Shown: piece after piece, positions 62,040 through 64,000 of the stretch
How positions within the stretch are numbered: position 1 is the first letter of the stretch
Layout of the letters: each line of letters opens with the position of its first letter
Assembly (NCBI GenBank): GCA_007833815.1
Contig: CP033464.1
Coordinates: 5,067,501-5,131,500 of the forward strand
Length of the DNA: 64,000 bases
Reading direction: 5' to 3'
Source: Brevibacillus laterosporus
GTDB taxonomy: Bacteria > Bacillota > Bacilli > Brevibacillales > Brevibacillaceae
Translations under genes and position numbers: made by a program
Notes under the pieces: generated by a model
The model's input: the letters and a program-made list of their open reading frames with translations, nothing else
Told to the model about the DNA's origin: nothing
Database searches by the model: none

Positions 62040-62331
62040 CTGCCTTCCATTGTAGTTCGATTGGTATGCTAAGAGTTATTTCACGGTTAGGTTTCTCCAT
62101 TTGCAAGCAATCTTCCCAAACTACCTGTCCGTTGACATCTTTTACAATACATTTCGTTACTATTCCTGTCATGGAGGCTGAGAGACGGATCAAAAAAGTA
62201 ACTTTATCAACACTTTGTCGTATTTTCAATAAACTAACAGGAACGATTTTATCATCCAGTTCTACCTCTGCCGAATAAAAAGCAGATTCCAAGGCATTTG
62301 CCTGTCCCTCTAATAGATGGTCAGTTAGCAT
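62032..62331 (-). CDS. Phage tail-module protein (99 aa), first copy
   Basis: Reads MLTDHLLEGQANALESAFYS, AEVELDDKIVPVSLLKIRQS and a beta-rich end. No family recognised. It lies between the DUF2313-like gene (7-base overlap) and the 206-aa gene, the place held by the 94-aa protein in the second module. Confidence 0.5.
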   Translation of the reverse strand: MLTDHLLEGQANALESAFYSAEVELDDKIVPVSLLKIRQSVDKVTFLIRLSASMTGIVTKCIVKDVNGQVVWEDCLQMEKPNREITLSIPIELQWKAGE

Positions 62332-62876
62332 AAATCATTCTCTCCTCCGCTAAAAAAAGCACCACAATCCCTTTTTTGTGTTTCATAAAACTTTGTCAGA
62401 CCTGATGTAAAGGTAATCCCTCCATGACTACTTGCAATGATTTTCTCTTTCAGAACATGAACAGGTCGTATTTTTTCAAAATCAACTGCTAGCTGCATCA
62501 GATTTATTGATCGATAACCTGAGAACTCAAATATGATTTCCTTATTAGTGAAATCCTCTGTAACTTTCTTTAGATCTCCTGCCATTCTGCCTAATACATA
62601 TAATGTATCTAATGTAAAATTGGCTTTTGCTATATTCTTTTTACGTATCGCTTCTCGTCTTTCTTCTACTGTACCGTTTCGTTTGTCCCGAAAATATATC
62701 CAATCCCATATATCTAATCCAAAGATGGCATAGGGCAAAAGGTACTGATTTCCTAATTCTTCTATTTTATTTTTTTGAAACAAAATCTCTTCTCCTGTTG
62801 ACACAAAATGGAGCCCTGCTACTTCGTTTTCATACCAATATGGCGGCAATTGCTGGCGATATCGAAAAGGAATCAT
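62325..62876 (-). CDS. DUF2313/YmfQ-like tail protein, first copy (183 aa)
   Basis: Reads MIPFRYRQQLPPYWYENEVA, then GLHFVSTGEEILFQKNKIEE. The LPPYWYEN-VA motif is common with the second copy. Middle: WIYFRDKRNGTVEERREAIRKKN. Four-base overlap with baseplate J stop. Baseplate-wedge-associated. Confidence 0.75.
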   Translation of the reverse strand: MIPFRYRQQLPPYWYENEVAGLHFVSTGEEILFQKNKIEELGNQYLLPYAIFGLDIWDWIYFRDKRNGTVEERREAIRKKNIAKANFTLDTLYVLGRMAGDLKKVTEDFTNKEIIFEFSGYRSINLMQLAVDFEKIRPVHVLKEKIIASSHGGITFTSGLTKFYETQKRDCGAFFSGGENDLC

Positions 62877-63688
62877 AGCTCAACCACCAAATTAACACGC
62901 GGAACAGCCTTTATTGGTTTACTAAGATTTTCTGTTCCGTCATTTAAAGTATAGTTTGTATAATCCTTTACACCATCAACCCAAAATAGTGCACCTAATA
63001 AATGATACACAATGCTAGTACTCCCTTTTATATATTCTTGAATTCGATTTGTAATAAGTGAAGTTATCTCCGATCTCTTCGATACATCATCTAATTGAAG
63101 CTTTACCCTCACATTAAGGTTGAAAATTTCAGCAGGAAAACATTTCAAATCATGACCTGCAATACGTTTTGGCTCCAGTTGATTCTGTAAGAGAGAAGCA
63201 AATTCTAATGTAACAGGCTGACCCTTCAAATCAGTCAGATATAAATCAATCGATACATCGTGACGTTCGTGTTCAATAGCAACTGCGCCACCAACTCCCT
63301 CCATTTCTAAGGCCCATCTGATATAGTCCTCTGCGCGTCCATTTCCCTCCTCTGTTCTCTTTTTATGGAGAATGCGTTGTCGATAGACTTCCGTTTCCTC
63401 TCCCTCTTTGCGATCTACTCCTTCTGCATATCCATGAGCATCCAGAAACTCACCGTCACTCCAAACGACAAACGCCTGTAGGAGACTATATTGGGATAAT
63501 TGTTGCTGCTCCGATATTTCTTTTGCTAACGGGTACCAAAAATCGTAAAAAATCTCCCCTTCTTCTGCAGTAGGAGGAGATTGTCCGTTTTCTTTTGCAT
63601 ATGCAATAGCACGATTGGCTATACGCTGATAAATATGGTCTGGACTTTCTTGAAGAATCGGCATTTGTGGTTTCTCTATCGTTTCCAA
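62873..63688 (-). CDS. Baseplate J-like protein (XkdT type), first copy
   Basis: A 271-residue baseplate J protein: MPILQESPDHIYQRIANRAI, TAEEGEIFYDFWYPLAKEISEQQQLSQYSLLQAFVVWSDGEFLDAHG (in parts). Homologous to the second copy. It starts at a TTG (63688) that overlaps the end of the XkdS-like gene (GATATTTGGAAACGATAG), with the AAGGTGGTG leader in the upstream coding region. Confidence 0.85.
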   Translation of the reverse strand: METIEKPQMPILQESPDHIYQRIANRAIAYAKENGQSPPTAEEGEIFYDFWYPLAKEISEQQQLSQYSLLQAFVVWSDGEFLDAHGYAEGVDRKEGEETEVYRQRILHKKRTEEGNGRAEDYIRWALEMEGVGGAVAIEHERHDVSIDLYLTDLKGQPVTLEFASLLQNQLEPKRIAGHDLKCFPAEIFNLNVRVKLQLDDVSKRSEITSLITNRIQEYIKGSTSIVYHLLGALFWVDGVKDYTNYTLNDGTENLSKPIKAVPRVNLVVEL

Positions 63689-64000
63689 ATATCTATCACC
63701 ACCTTAGTATTTCCGCGTGTCCCTTCAATTTCTAGCCTTAGGGCAATCCGATTGTCTGTATACCTACTATCGGTGACCTCTGCGCGTTCAATCTCTGAAT
63801 GAGCTTCCAACGCATCCTCCACATCGCGTTTGATTAAAGTCAAGGGCACATGCTTTGGCAGTTTTCCAATATGCTCAAAAAAGTCTACCCCCATTCGATC
63901 GCTGTAAATAGCATATTGGAAGCGCTTGGTATGCAGGATTTTTTTCGCAATCTCTTCCAAATACTCAGCATAATTGCTGGTCTTTACATGTCTACCATCT
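63676..64000 (-). CDS. DUF2634/XkdS-like tail protein, 5' end outside the window
   Basis: The frame is open to the edge of the window, so the gene is partial and begins beyond 64000. Readable: DGRHVKTSNYAEYLEEIAKK, ILHTKRFQYAIYSDRMGVDFFEHIG, LIKRDVEDALEAHSEIER and the end TKVVIDIWKR. The KTxR-xYAIYS...G--F segment is the DUF2634/XkdS pattern, a baseplate protein preceding baseplate J in PBSX-type tails. Confidence 0.75.
   Translation of the reverse strand, partial: DGRHVKTSNYAEYLEEIAKKILHTKRFQYAIYSDRMGVDFFEHIGKLPKHVPLTLIKRDVEDALEAHSEIERAEVTDSRYTDNRIALRLEIEGTRGNTKVVIDIWKR

Overview
The window looks like a chromosomal segment of a low-to-mid-GC spore-forming Firmicute, most likely Brevibacillus (B. 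laterosporus-like). This is inferred from protein style: a giant surface protein with C-terminal SLH domains, a YhcR-like secreted nuclease, DUF2512 and BhlA proteins, AGGAGG-type ribosome binding sites and frequent TTG/GTG starts. The genus call is from memory of families, not from a search. No rRNA, tRNA or CRISPR array is visible.

Layout. 0.2-2.3 kb: a purine permease and bluB (lower ligand of B12). 2.4-14.4 kb, minus strand: surface and secreted proteins (GATase-like exported protein, 1518-aa Ig/OB-fold/thermonuclease protein, a 290-aa exported protein, a 1322-aa SLH protein), interrupted by a decayed AEC transporter. 14.7-24.5 kb: housekeeping and accessory genes (small XRE regulators, small membrane proteins, DUF1904, aldose epimerase, half-size EamA, TPR-type XRE regulator), a frameshifted and C-terminally clipped Mod-type DNA methylase, and a metallophosphatase. 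24.6-35.0 kb: one seven-gene minus-strand operon (binding-protein ABC importer, secreted PIG-L deacetylase, ArgH-superfamily lyase, BadF-type sugar kinase, cytosolic PIG-L deacetylase) that reads as an undescribed uptake and breakdown route for an amino-sugar conjugate.

35.4-42.1 kb: a Wadjet-type anti-plasmid SMC system in the order jetD-jetA-jetB-jetC, with jetC split by an A8 tract in its second coiled-coil arm. 42.2-53.9 kb: GNAT proteins, a hemerythrin gene behind a textbook Fnr-type box, WYL, TrmB and RpiR regulators, an OatA-like O-acetyltransferase, a hypoxanthine/uracil-DNA glycosylase, and a 6-phospho-beta-glucosidase with a cre site.

54.1-64.0 kb: the late end of a PBSX-like prophage or phage-tail-like particle, transcribed on the minus strand toward the lysis genes (BhlA, amidase, small holin). 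Its baseplate/fibre block is present twice in tandem: (XkdS) - baseplate J - DUF2313 - small proteins - Ig-like fibre - coiled coil - CD1375-like - terminator, followed by a second diverged copy. A fossil of the xkdS 3' end lies in front of the second baseplate J gene and marks the duplication joint. The first fibre carries a C-type-lectin/FGE-like domain, the second does not, so the duplication probably provides alternative receptor-binding tips.

The two strongest candidates for new biology are the duplicated tail-tip modules and the ABC/PIG-L/ArgH/kinase operon. The split Wadjet gene is the most testable oddity.
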